7,915 nt of DNA from CAMDMI01 sp036759185 (GCA_036759185.1 DAIOVD010000190.1:1-7915); one strand, 5' to 3'. Shown: positions 1-6,904, counted from the stretch's first letter. Notes: a model not told the origin generated them from the sequence alone. Made by a program: numbers and translations.

Positions 1-112
1 GCGCCAAAACCAATCAAATCAATCCACATTGAAAGAAATTAACAGATTGGCCTGGTTGTGGTGATTTCATTCTTATGGGGCAATTGTCGTGTTGATGCGT
101 GCAGATTGAAAA
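1..112. other. Left-edge stretch without a supported gene
   Basis: No supported gene is seen here. Frame 1 is open from the window edge to a TAA at 40-42 and would give the tail APKPIKSIHIERN. This could be the last 13 residues of a gene entering from the left, but 13 codons are too few to support a call. The remainder, to about 112, is AT-rich and shows no ORF, tRNA or hairpin that I can defend. Confidence 0.4.
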
Positions 113-173
113 TGTTTACAACCCTGCATTTGCAGTGGGCGCATTGTTTAAAACCCTGTTCCAGCAGTGGGCG
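113..173. repeat. Two tandem copies of a 29-nt hairpin-like repeat
   Basis: Copy 1 is 113-141 and copy 2 is 145-173, with a period of 32 nt and 23 of 29 positions identical. Both share the frame TGTTTA, then CCCTG, six variable bases, then CAGTGGGCG. Five of the six differences fall in the variable hexamer, so the flanking CCCTG and CAGTGGG arms are kept while the middle changes. This is what a small stem with a free loop would show. In copy 1 the stem extends to CTGCA-TT-TGCAG. There are only two units and no unique spacers of CRISPR size. The function is unknown. Confidence 0.6.
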
Positions 174-195
174 ACACACGCACCCCGGCGGTTCA

Positions 196-430
196 TTCAT
201 CACACATCATTTCGTACCTACGGCACTCTGACTCTTGGTTGTTTTGGGGTTCTACCGATAGCGGGCACCTAAAGGCGCCAGTGAAAATTGTATTGCTTCA
301 TCACTCATCATTTCTTACCTACGGCACTTTGACTTATGGTTGTTTTGGGTGCTACCGAAATCAGGCCTCAAAAAGCGCCATTGAAAACTGTATTTCATTT
401 ATAATTCATCACTCATCATTTATAATTAGC
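196..430. repeat. Diverged direct repeats of about 100 nt plus a third fragment
   Basis: Copy A spans about 196-294 and copy B about 297-395. A shorter third piece (about 405-422) repeats only the leading TTCATCACTCATCATTT. Copies A and B agree at roughly four fifths of positions. The strongest shared blocks are TACCTACGGCACT, TGGTTGTTTTGGG, CTACCGA and GCGCCA, and each copy ends with a TGAAAA-TGTATT block. Copy A contains GGCACC-TAAA-GGCGCC, a near-perfect short hairpin that has decayed in copy B. Blocks like CCTACGGCACTTT recur between genes in Bacteroidota (from memory, unchecked). An interspersed non-coding repeat is likelier than a gene, and the open frame across it translates to a periodic low-quality peptide. 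Confidence 0.7.
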
Positions 431-461
431 AGTCAGTTAACCCTATGGCATAGTTGAGTGA

Positions 462-548
462 GACCGGGCCCGGATGGAAGCGGCAGCCCGCAGCGAGGGA
501 AGAATGACCGGAGCGAGGACTACAGCGGACAGCCGGAAATGCCCGCCT
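462..548 (+). ncRNA. GC-rich structured element upstream of murF, possibly Flavo-1-like
   Basis: The outer arms can pair: GGGC (466-469) with GCCC (541-544), and CCGG (470-473) with CCGG (533-536), leaving AAAT (537-540) as a one-sided bulge. Inside lie two purine-rich strands with a shared core, GGAAGCGGCAG (476-486) and TACAGCGGACAG (521-532), facing each other across a variable middle. A closed stem, paired purine strands containing AGCGG and a variable inner insert match a short element I recall as highly repeated between Bacteroidota genes. The Rfam Flavo-1 motif is the first family to test, but I cannot confirm the match. It is clearly more GC-rich than the flanking DNA. The strand is assigned from the order in which I recall the element. 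It ends about 95 nt before murF, so it could lie in the murF leader or simply be an interspersed repeat. Confidence 0.45.
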
Positions 549-640
549 GAATATCTTCAAAATCCTTTGTCGATGGCCAGCATTCAAATTACCGCAAGTC
601 TTTTTTTCGGATTCCCCTTTCATTCCACATCTTTGGCGGG
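549..640. other. Spacer immediately upstream of murF
   Basis: This AT-rich spacer has a run of seven T at 601-607. I see no Shine-Dalgarno match before the murF ATG. CATCTTTG at 628-635 matches seven of eight bases of the Bacteroidota -7 box TAnnTTTG, but it sits only 5 nt before the start codon and has no clear -33 TTG partner. I do not call it a promoter. Confidence 0.35.
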
Positions 641-1924
641 ATGGAAATCGAACCTTTATACTCTTCTTTTCTTCGTTCGGCGGGCGTGAACACCGATACC
701 CGCAGTCTGAAAGCCGGTCAGATGTTCTGGGCGCTGAAAGGTCCCAATTTCAATGGCAATCTGTTTGCCCGACAGGCCCTCGATACCGGCGCCGCCTTTG
801 TGGTGGTGGACGAAGAAAGCGGAATCCGTGATCCTAGAATTTTAAAGGTCGACAACGGCTTGCGTGACCTGCAGAAACTGGCCCACCATCACCGGTTGGT
901 CTGGGGAAAGGAAATCATTGGTGTCTGTGGCTCCAATGGAAAAACAACAACCAAAGAGCTGATTTCCAGAGCGCTGTCGACGGAGAAAAACGTTTTCTCC
1001 ACGCCCGGCAATCTGAACAACCACATCGGGGTGCCGCTTTGCCTGCTGCAGTTGACAGACGAGCACGACATCGCTGTTATTGAAATGGGGGCCAACCACG
1101 CCCGGGAAATTGACGATCTCTGCTACATCGCCGAGCCCAATTCGGGACTCATCACCAACATCGGGAAGGACCATCTGGAAGGATTCGGCACCATCGAAAA
1201 AACAGCCCGGGCCAATGGGGAGCTGTTCGAGTTCCTGCACCATCATCTGGGAACGGCCTTTATTAATACGGTTGATGAATGGAACATCCGCCTGCAATCG
1301 AAGATCAAAAAGCACTTTACCTTTCCGCAATCTGCCGACAACGCCCCTTGCGAACTGGTCGATTCCGACTTTTTCCTGACGGTGAAAGTGCCGGGATTGG
1401 CTCCACAGCAAACCAAACTGATGGGACTCTACAATTTCAACAACATCGCCTGTGCTCTGGCGGTGGCGGCGTATTACAAGATTGATGCACAAAAAGCGCT
1501 GGATGCCGTTTGTTCGTATGAGCCGGGAAACAACCGCTCGCAGATTGTAAAAACTGAACGCAATACGGTGATTTCGGATGCCTACAACGCCAATCCAAGT
1601 TCGGTTCTGGCGGCACTGGAAAACCTCGTTTCCCTGAAAAGCGAACGCAAACGGGCCATTCTTGGCGACATGCTGGAACTGGGAAAAGATTCCGCCAAGG
1701 AACACCGGGAACTGGGCGAATGGGCCGCCCAACATCCTGAAATTGAGTGGTTTGTGACCGGAAAAGAAATGAAGCAGTTTGCCGATGCTTGTCCGGCGGC
1801 ACATTATTTTGAAATGAAGGCAGACCTCGAAACCGCCCTTCAGTCAGAGAAAATTGAATCGGCCACCATTCTGCTGAAAGGTTCAAGGGGGATGAAACTG
1901 GAGACTCTCCTTCCCTACTTGTAG
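641..1924 (+). CDS. murF: UDP-N-acetylmuramoyl-tripeptide--D-alanyl-D-alanine ligase (MurF)
   Basis: MurF is a cytoplasmic enzyme that joins D-Ala-D-Ala to UDP-MurNAc-tripeptide using ATP, the last soluble step of peptidoglycan precursor synthesis. The 427-residue length fits the family (E. coli about 450). The N-terminal substrate-binding domain (about 1-85) includes NTDTR (17-21) and FWALKG (29-34). The central ATPase domain has the P-loop GSNGKTTTK (97-105), PGNLNNHIG (122-130), EMGAN (148-152) and NIGKDHLEGFG (173-183). The C-terminal domain carries DAYNANPSS (313-321), LGDMLELG (341-348) and LLKGSRGMKLE (411-421). The start at ATG 641 places NTDTR where the family expects it, and no Shine-Dalgarno is visible. 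One oddity is that the lysine carbamoylated in MurF (AKGE in E. coli) is Asn192 here (ARANGE). The frame is otherwise intact and all other motifs are present, so an active enzyme is likely. It converges on xdhC and appears unrelated to it in function. Confidence 0.97.
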   Translation: MEIEPLYSSFLRSAGVNTDTRSLKAGQMFWALKGPNFNGNLFARQALDTGAAFVVVDEESGIRDPRILKVDNGLRDLQKLAHHHRLVWGKEIIGVCGSNGKTTTKELISRALSTEKNVFSTPGNLNNHIGVPLCLLQLTDEHDIAVIEMGANHAREIDDLCYIAEPNSGLITNIGKDHLEGFGTIEKTARANGELFEFLHHHLGTAFINTVDEWNIRLQSKIKKHFTFPQSADNAPCELVDSDFFLTVKVPGLAPQQTKLMGLYNFNNIACALAVAAYYKIDAQKALDAVCSYEPGNNRSQIVKTERNTVISDAYNANPSSVLAALENLVSLKSERKRAILGDMLELGKDSAKEHRELGEWAAQHPEIEWFVTGKEMKQFADACPAAHYFEMKADLETALQSEKIESATILLKGSRGMKLETLLPYL

Positions 1925-2008
1925 TGGTTTACTGGAATAGACTTTTTGAAATCCATCTCATTTCGTTTGGCTGCAATTGCTTTCAGAAACAATATCGATT
2001 GAATATTT

Positions 2009-2165
2009 CTCTGTGGCTCTCCTTATTTCTCCTTTAACTCCGCGGTTAATAAGTCAATTTACAGTTTAACTACATCTGGTTCAATTACAGACTCCTCAAA
2101 ACCGCGGAACTTGTCCCGATTTTACATCGGGAGGGCACGGAGATAAATACAAGAGAAACGCAGAG
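2009..2165. repeat. Inverted pair of related repeat arms
   Basis: The left arm is 2009-2047, from CTCTGTGG to CCGCGGTT. The right arm is 2100-2165, from AACCGCGG to CGCAGAG. The reverse complement of the left arm matches the right arm at both ends: AACCGCGGA at the inner end, a CAC(A/G)GAG or GAGAAA type purine-rich middle, and a GAG end. The right arm is longer because a small hairpin sits just after AACCGCGGA. The inner 8-nt palindromic ends (2040-2047 and 2100-2107) are perfect complements separated by 52 nt. The arms look like opposite-facing copies of an AACCGCGGAG...CACAGAG type interspersed repeat, and could together form a cruciform or a long imperfect RNA hairpin. Confidence 0.55.
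2115..2131. repeat. Perfect 6-bp hairpin inside the right repeat arm
   Basis: CCCGAT (2115-2120) and ATCGGG (2126-2131) are perfect complements around the 5-nt loop TTTAC. No T-run follows on either strand, so it does not look like a normal Rho-independent terminator. It lies between blocks shared with the left arm, which lacks it, and so looks like an insertion of a small palindromic element. Confidence 0.6.
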
Positions 2166-2193
2166 TGTAAACCCGGGATCCGAATTTGAAAAT

Positions 2194-3183
2194 CTATTTG
2201 GAGGACTTAACGTCGAATCCGGGATTATTCTTCCTGGCAATGATCTCCGCCGCAATGCTGACGGCGATTTCTTCGGGTGTCTGACTCTTGATTGGAACCC
2301 CAACCGGAGCGGAAAGTGTCTGGAGCCAGTCTTCAGAGAATCCTTCTGTCCGGTAATCCTCCATCATTTTGGCAATTTTCTTCTGGCTTCCCAGCACACC
2401 GAAAAAGGCAAAGGTTCTGTCCTTCAATGCCCGGATTACCTGATCATCGGTCCGATACCCAAAGGTCATCACCACCACATACGATTCAGGATCGGAAGGC
2501 AATATGTCAGTGAGTTCGTCATAGCTGCCTAGCAAAAGCTTTTCTTCTGCCAGTTGGTTTTCTTCCCAGGTATTCAGTCCGGGGCGATCGTCATACAACT
2601 TGATCCGGAATCCCAGCATGTCCATCAGTCGACTCAAAGCCAGCGAACAATGTCCGCCCCCGATAATATGAATCAACGGTTTGGCGCCGATGGGTCCGTT
2701 GTAAAACCAGATTTGTTCCAATGTTTTATAAAAGCCTGTTTCCGTTGGGAATGCAGTGGAAGAATATTCGATACCGTCCGCTGAAAGACGGATCCAGCCA
2801 GGCTGGTTTGCCTGAAGTCGCTGAACCAGTTTTTCCACCATTAGTCCGTCGCTCTGGCGGACGGCGTACAACAAAATGGTCTGCTCTCCTGAACAAATCA
2901 TTCCACTTTGATTGGTCCTGGCTTCCTTCGAGTGAATCTGGCGATGAATGGACGCATCCGATTGTTCTTCAGCAAGATGAGCCTTCGCCAGTTCAACAAA
3001 CTTATGCTCCATAATGCCACCGCCAATGGAGCCAGCGAGCTGTCCGTTTCCGGTTACGGCCATGGCAAATCCCTGGCGACCGGGACTGCTGCCCTGACTT
3101 TCCAGCACAAAAAGCAGGACGACCGGATCACCTGCTTTCAGCGATTCGTGGATGAGATTCCAGGCTTTGGCGGATGATTGCAC
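2194..3183 (-). CDS. xdhC: XdhC/CoxI family molybdenum cofactor chaperone for xanthine dehydrogenase
   Basis: XdhC proteins bind the molybdenum cofactor, promote its sulfuration and hand it to the XdhB subunit. They act in the cytoplasm and are not part of the mature enzyme. The 329 residues (Rhodobacter XdhC about 310) show the N-terminal XdhC/CoxI domain with ESQGSSPGRQG (28-38), AGSIGGGIMEHK (50-61) and GMICSGEQ (94-101). A C-terminal Rossmann-like domain begins at IHIIGGGHCSLALSRL (171-186) and continues through YDDRPG (197-202), MTFGYRTDDQ (239-248), FGVLGSQKK (261-269) and LSAPVGVPI (290-298), with the family tail PEEIAVSIAAEIIA (303-316). The start is GTG at 3183. The first internal ATG (residue 41) would cut into the GSSP motif. 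It lies 12 nt behind xdhB in the same reading frame, so only the TGA and four codons separate them. CSG replaces the commoner CGG, keeping the cysteine. It is the last gene of the operon and stops at TAG 2194-2196. Confidence 0.93.
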   Translation of the reverse strand: MQSSAKAWNLIHESLKAGDPVVLLFVLESQGSSPGRQGFAMAVTGNGQLAGSIGGGIMEHKFVELAKAHLAEEQSDASIHRQIHSKEARTNQSGMICSGEQTILLYAVRQSDGLMVEKLVQRLQANQPGWIRLSADGIEYSSTAFPTETGFYKTLEQIWFYNGPIGAKPLIHIIGGGHCSLALSRLMDMLGFRIKLYDDRPGLNTWEENQLAEEKLLLGSYDELTDILPSDPESYVVVMTFGYRTDDQVIRALKDRTFAFFGVLGSQKKIAKMMEDYRTEGFSEDWLQTLSAPVGVPIKSQTPEEIAVSIAAEIIARKNNPGFDVKSSK

Positions 3184-3195
3184 CAGTTGGATAAA

Positions 3196-5466
3196 TCAGG
3201 AAACAGGCACGTTCACGTTTTCTTCATACAGCGCCATGAGCACTTTCTCGGGAGTCATGGGTGCCGAATAGGCAATGTCCGCCGAAGGACGGTGCGCCAG
3301 TATCGCATTGCGAAGGGCAAAATAGGTTCCCATTCCGTACATCAGCGGCGGTTCACCCACAGCTTTAGAGCGGAGAATGGCCATGTTGTCTTTTTCTGTC
3401 TCCAGAAAGCGGACGTCAATTTCAGCCGGAACCGAATAGATATCGGGCACTTTGTAGGTCGAAAGCGCATTGGAGCGAAGCCTTCCGGTTTCATCGTACA
3501 CAATTTCCTCGAGCGTCATCCAGCCAATGCCCTGCACGAGTCCGCCTTCAATTTGTCCGCGGTCAATCACCGGATTCATGCTCGAACCAAAATCATGCAC
3601 AATGCGGACGGCGTCGATTTCATAGGTTCCCCGCAGACAATCGACCGTGACTTCGGTAACAGCTGTGCCATACACATGATAGGCAAACGGGTGACCCTTT
3701 TCGAGCTTCATGTCAAAGTGTAGTCCCGGCGGAGCGTAATGTGCATGTTCCGACATGGCGATGCGTTTGAGGTATCCGTCCTGAACCAATTGCAGCCAGG
3801 AATACCCCACGGATTTTCCCGAAACCAGCACTTCTTCGTTGCGGAGTTCGATCTCATTTTCGGCTACCGAGAACTTCTCAGCCGCCATCGTTTTGAACCG
3901 GGTGAGAATCGCATTGGCCGCCATTTCGACTGCCTTTCCATTGAGATCCGCCGTAGCAGATGCGGCAGAAGGAGACGTATTGGCGATCCGGAAGGTATTG
4001 GTGCTGTGGATTTTAATCCGCTTTGCTTCAACTGAAAAGATCTGCTGAGCAACCTGCAACATTTTGGTGTTTACCCCCTGGCCCATTTCAACCGCTCCGG
4101 TGCTGATTCCAATCGATCCGTCCGTGTACACGTGGACCAAAGCACGGGCCTGGTTCATTGGAGTTTTGGTGAAGGAAATTCCAAAGCAGATGGGCATAAA
4201 GGAAATTCCTTTTTTGAACAGGACATTTTCCTGATTGAACCGGTCAATGTTCGCGATCCATTCTTTGGACTGGAACTGCGCTTCGGCTTCAGCCCAGCAT
4301 TCGGTGGCTTCACTCACGGCTTTCTGTCCGAAAGAAAACTCGTCTCCGGTCTGGATCAGGTTTCGTTTCTGGATTTCCCAGGCTGGAATTCCCAACTGCT
4401 GGGCTGCCTTGTGAATGGCGGCTTCGATCACAAACATGCCCTGCGGTCCACCAAATCCACGAAATGCGGTATTCGGCGGTAGGTTTGTCCGGCAGGAATA
4501 GGCTGTGGAGCGCACATTCGGAACGAAGTAGGTATTGGTGCTGTGGAAGAGTGTCCGCTCGAGAACGGCCGGTGATAAATCCGCAGTGGCTCCGGCATTC
4601 TGGTGAAACGTGGCCTCGTAAGCGAGGATTTTCAGATCCTTGTCCAGTCCGATTTTAAAATCCGAGGAGTAGGGATTCCGTTTTCCGGTCATCCGCATGT
4701 CTTCCATCCGGTTGAGCACATATTTCACAGGCTTTCCAGAGCAATAGGTTCCGAGGGCACACAAAATGGCCCACATCGTGGCCTGGTCTTCTTTTCCTCC
4801 GAAACCTCCGCCCAGACGAGTCACATCCACTTCGATCTGGTGCATCGGAACTCCCAGCACCTGAGCCATGTGTCGCTGTACGGCGGTTGGTCCCTGGGTG
4901 GACGAAATCACCCGAATGCCGCCGTTCTCCATCGGAAACGAATAGGCGCCCTGGGTTTCAATGTATAAATGTTCCTGTCCGTTGGTCTCGGCGATTCCCT
5001 CAAAAATGTGGGCGCAGTCCTTCCAGACGGCATCCGGATCACCCAGACGGAAGGTACGGGGCGGAACAATCAGCTCGCCTTTTTCTCTCGCTACCCGTGG
5101 ATCGGTGATGATGGGCAGCGGATCGATTTCAATGATGATCTTTTTTAGAGCGGCCTGACCTGCTTCTTCGGTTTCCGCCAGCACCAGCGCCACCGGCATT
5201 CCTTGAAAGTGAACATGATGCTCGGCCAGCAAAGGCTCATCGGGCACAATCCCGCCGATCTGGTTTTCGCCCGGTATGTCTTTGTAGGTAAGAATCTGAA
5301 CCACACCCGGCATTTGCAGAGCCTGAGTCAGGTCCAGTTTGGTGATGACACCATGGGCATGCGGCGAACCAAACGCAGCGGCAAACAAGGTACCGGCCAC
5401 CAATGGCACATCATCCAGATAAATGGATTCGCCCCGGACGTGTGAAAAAATATCGGTGTTTTTCAT
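3196..5466 (-). CDS. xdhB: Xanthine dehydrogenase, molybdopterin-binding subunit (XdhB)
   Basis: This is the catalytic subunit that hydroxylates hypoxanthine and xanthine to urate at a molybdenum-pterin centre and passes electrons to XdhA. Its 756 residues compare with about 777 in Rhodobacter. An aldehyde oxidase/xanthine dehydrogenase a/b hammerhead domain (about 10-115) is followed by the two molybdopterin-binding domains (about 125-370 and 395-720). Against bovine XDH numbering I see Gln767 as Q191, Glu802 as E226 in GGGFGGKE, Arg880 as R304 in LERTLFH, Phe911 to Phe914 as F335 to F338 in AFRGFGG, Phe1009 as F432 in FGISFT, and the catalytic base Glu1261 as E705 in KAVGEPPL. The Q-E and E-R spacings (35 and 78) equal those of the bovine enzyme. 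Glu802 and Arg880 distinguish xanthine dehydrogenases from aldehyde oxidases. ATG 5466 overlaps the xdhA stop by one base (TGATG), which suggests translational coupling. There is no signal peptide, so it is cytoplasmic. Confidence 0.97.
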   Translation of the reverse strand: MKNTDIFSHVRGESIYLDDVPLVAGTLFAAAFGSPHAHGVITKLDLTQALQMPGVVQILTYKDIPGENQIGGIVPDEPLLAEHHVHFQGMPVALVLAETEEAGQAALKKIIIEIDPLPIITDPRVAREKGELIVPPRTFRLGDPDAVWKDCAHIFEGIAETNGQEHLYIETQGAYSFPMENGGIRVISSTQGPTAVQRHMAQVLGVPMHQIEVDVTRLGGGFGGKEDQATMWAILCALGTYCSGKPVKYVLNRMEDMRMTGKRNPYSSDFKIGLDKDLKILAYEATFHQNAGATADLSPAVLERTLFHSTNTYFVPNVRSTAYSCRTNLPPNTAFRGFGGPQGMFVIEAAIHKAAQQLGIPAWEIQKRNLIQTGDEFSFGQKAVSEATECWAEAEAQFQSKEWIANIDRFNQENVLFKKGISFMPICFGISFTKTPMNQARALVHVYTDGSIGISTGAVEMGQGVNTKMLQVAQQIFSVEAKRIKIHSTNTFRIANTSPSAASATADLNGKAVEMAANAILTRFKTMAAEKFSVAENEIELRNEEVLVSGKSVGYSWLQLVQDGYLKRIAMSEHAHYAPPGLHFDMKLEKGHPFAYHVYGTAVTEVTVDCLRGTYEIDAVRIVHDFGSSMNPVIDRGQIEGGLVQGIGWMTLEEIVYDETGRLRSNALSTYKVPDIYSVPAEIDVRFLETEKDNMAILRSKAVGEPPLMYGMGTYFALRNAILAHRPSADIAYSAPMTPEKVLMALYEENVNVPVS

Positions 5467-6884
5467 CAGGCAAGCGTCATTATTTTCTTCACATCCAATT
5501 CTTTAAACATTGTCATAAAATGACCTTTCACCATCTGCGAAAGCAACCGTCTCTTGTACTGATCGGTTCCCCGTACATCGCTGATGGGCGAAATTTCCTG
5601 CTGCACCATCGGCAGAAGTTCTTCCAGCAATTCTTCTGAAACCCGCTTCCCGATCAGGAAACGGGAACTTTGCGGCAAAAACAACGGAACCGGTCCCACC
5701 CCACCCGCCGATATCCCGGCTTGGGTGATCACTCCGTCTTTTACATCCACAAAGCAGGCCGAATTGACGGAGGCAATGTCGAGGTACGTTCGTTTGCAGA
5801 CCTTTTCAAAGTGGATGGAACCGGTTTTTTCCGGCAGACGGAATGAAATTCGCTCCACATATTCCTCCGGTTTCTTGTCCAGCTTTTTGTAGCCCAGATA
5901 TAGTTTCCGGAGAGGAATTTCCCGCTGATTCGTGCCGTCACTCAATACGAGCTGGGCATCGAGAGCAAGGAAAAATATACTCAGGTCACCGATCGGCGAA
6001 GCATTGATGAAATTACCGGCCACTGTTGCAATGTTGCGAATGGGTGTGGACGAAATCAGCTTTCCAAAGGCTTTTAGATTGGGAAAGTGCGATTGGAAGA
6101 CCGGGGATTCCAGCATATCGGTCACCGTAAAGGCGGATCCCATGAAACACGTACCGTCCCTTTCTTCGATGCCATTGAGAACCGGTTTGTGAAACAGGAA
6201 TTCGATATCGGTGTGGGGCATCGTATCGTGCTGTTGCACATAGAGATCGGTTCCTCCACCGAGAAATTTAGGCGAACCCGTTTTGGGCTGAAGGGCACCG
6301 TTCAGATTTTGTTGCAAGGCCGTCAGTCGGGACGGAATCTCCAAAAGATATTCCGGTAAATGGCCTTTCTGAACAGCGAATTCGATGGCGTTCTGATTGC
6401 CTTTTTCTTCCATCGAAGAACAGACACGTTCGGCTGCTTTTTCGATGGACTTGTAACCTGTGCAACGACAAATATTGCCACTGAGAGCCGCCAGTGCATT
6501 TTCCTTGTTGGGTTCTGCATCACTCAGACAGAAACCGGCCAGCGAAACCACGAAGCCAGGAGTACAGAATCCACATTGGGAAGCCGATTCATCCGACATA
6601 GCCTGCTGCACCAGATTGAGCTGTTTCATATTCAGCCCTTCGACGGACAGCACGTGTTTTCCGTGAATGTTTCCGAGAGCCGTCAGACAGGAAGTGGCCG
6701 ACTGGTACTGCATACGGCCATTTTTGAGGTCGCCGATCAAAACAGTGCAGGCACCGCAATCGCCTTCGCGGCAACCAATTTTGGTTCCCATCTGGTGTTG
6801 ATGGTACCGGATGAAATCCAGCAGCAAGGTTCCGGGCGGCAATCCGGAATGAATTTCTTTCTGGTTTAGTATGAATCGAATCAA
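5466..6884 (-). CDS. xdhA: Xanthine dehydrogenase, iron-sulfur and FAD subunit (XdhA)
   Basis: XdhA carries two [2Fe-2S] clusters and FAD and moves electrons from the molybdenum site of XdhB to the final acceptor, usually NAD+. Its 472 residues compare with about 462 in Rhodobacter. The plant-type ferredoxin domain (1-75) has C38, C43 and C46 in CREGDCGAC, plus C66. The helical [2Fe-2S] domain (about 80-155) has C104 and C107 in CGFC, and C139 and C141 in CRC. The FAD-binding domain (about 175-350) shows FLGGGTDL (207-214) and PIRNIATVAGNFINASPIGDL (281-301). A CO dehydrogenase flavoprotein C-terminal domain follows, with KRTYLDIASVNSA and ISAGGVGPVP. All eight cluster ligands are present. 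The start is taken as TTG 6884, because the ferredoxin strand IRFILNQKE begins directly after it and no ATG or GTG lies between it and the upstream in-frame stop at 6924-6926. It is the first gene of the xdhABC operon. Confidence 0.96.
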   Translation of the reverse strand: MIRFILNQKEIHSGLPPGTLLLDFIRYHQHQMGTKIGCREGDCGACTVLIGDLKNGRMQYQSATSCLTALGNIHGKHVLSVEGLNMKQLNLVQQAMSDESASQCGFCTPGFVVSLAGFCLSDAEPNKENALAALSGNICRCTGYKSIEKAAERVCSSMEEKGNQNAIEFAVQKGHLPEYLLEIPSRLTALQQNLNGALQPKTGSPKFLGGGTDLYVQQHDTMPHTDIEFLFHKPVLNGIEERDGTCFMGSAFTVTDMLESPVFQSHFPNLKAFGKLISSTPIRNIATVAGNFINASPIGDLSIFFLALDAQLVLSDGTNQREIPLRKLYLGYKKLDKKPEEYVERISFRLPEKTGSIHFEKVCKRTYLDIASVNSACFVDVKDGVITQAGISAGGVGPVPLFLPQSSRFLIGKRVSEELLEELLPMVQQEISPISDVRGTDQYKRRLLSQMVKGHFMTMFKELDVKKIMTLA

Positions 6885-6904
6885 ATGAAGGTAATTTGGT
6901 CCGA

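Larger units (their letters stand above)
1925..2193. other. Convergent intergenic region between murF and xdhC
   Basis: There is no credible gene in these 269 bp. The region separates the 3' ends of murF (+) and xdhC (-). I found no classical intrinsic terminator, meaning a GC stem followed by a T-run, for either strand. The main content is the inverted repeat pair and hairpin listed separately. The first 80 bp after murF are plain AT-rich sequence. Confidence 0.6.

Noticed and set aside
113..173. CRISPR array
   Set aside because: There are only two repeat copies, they are only 3 nt apart, and no spacer-sized unique sequence or cas gene is present.
167..457. Open frame of 96 codons on the plus strand in the left repeat region
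   Set aside because: It runs across the 100-nt repeats and its translation is periodic, with no recognisable domain. The DNA repeat explains the frame.
474..689. Small plus-strand open frame of 71 codons overlapping the murF start
   Set aside because: It spans the structured GC-rich element and the murF N-terminus in another frame, with no domain and no start signal.
842..1804. Long antisense open frame of 320 codons opposite murF
   Set aside because: It is a codon-bias shadow of murF. The sense strand carries a complete MurF with all motifs, and the antisense product shows no domain.
2115..2131. Hairpin as an intrinsic terminator for murF or xdhC
   Set aside because: The stem is only 6 bp and no T-run follows on either strand. 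It also lies about 190 nt after murF.
3178..3723. Antisense open frame of 181 codons opposite the 3' part of xdhB
   Set aside because: It lies entirely opposite the conserved C-terminal part of XdhB and its start overlaps the xdhB-xdhC junction. It has no family resemblance.
3196..6884. Aldehyde oxidase or CO dehydrogenase (CoxSML-type) identity for the molybdenum enzyme
   Set aside because: The Fe-S and FAD domains are fused in one subunit in the XdhA order. The molybdenum subunit has the Glu and Arg typical of xanthine dehydrogenase and lacks the CoxL active-site loop with its copper-binding cysteine.
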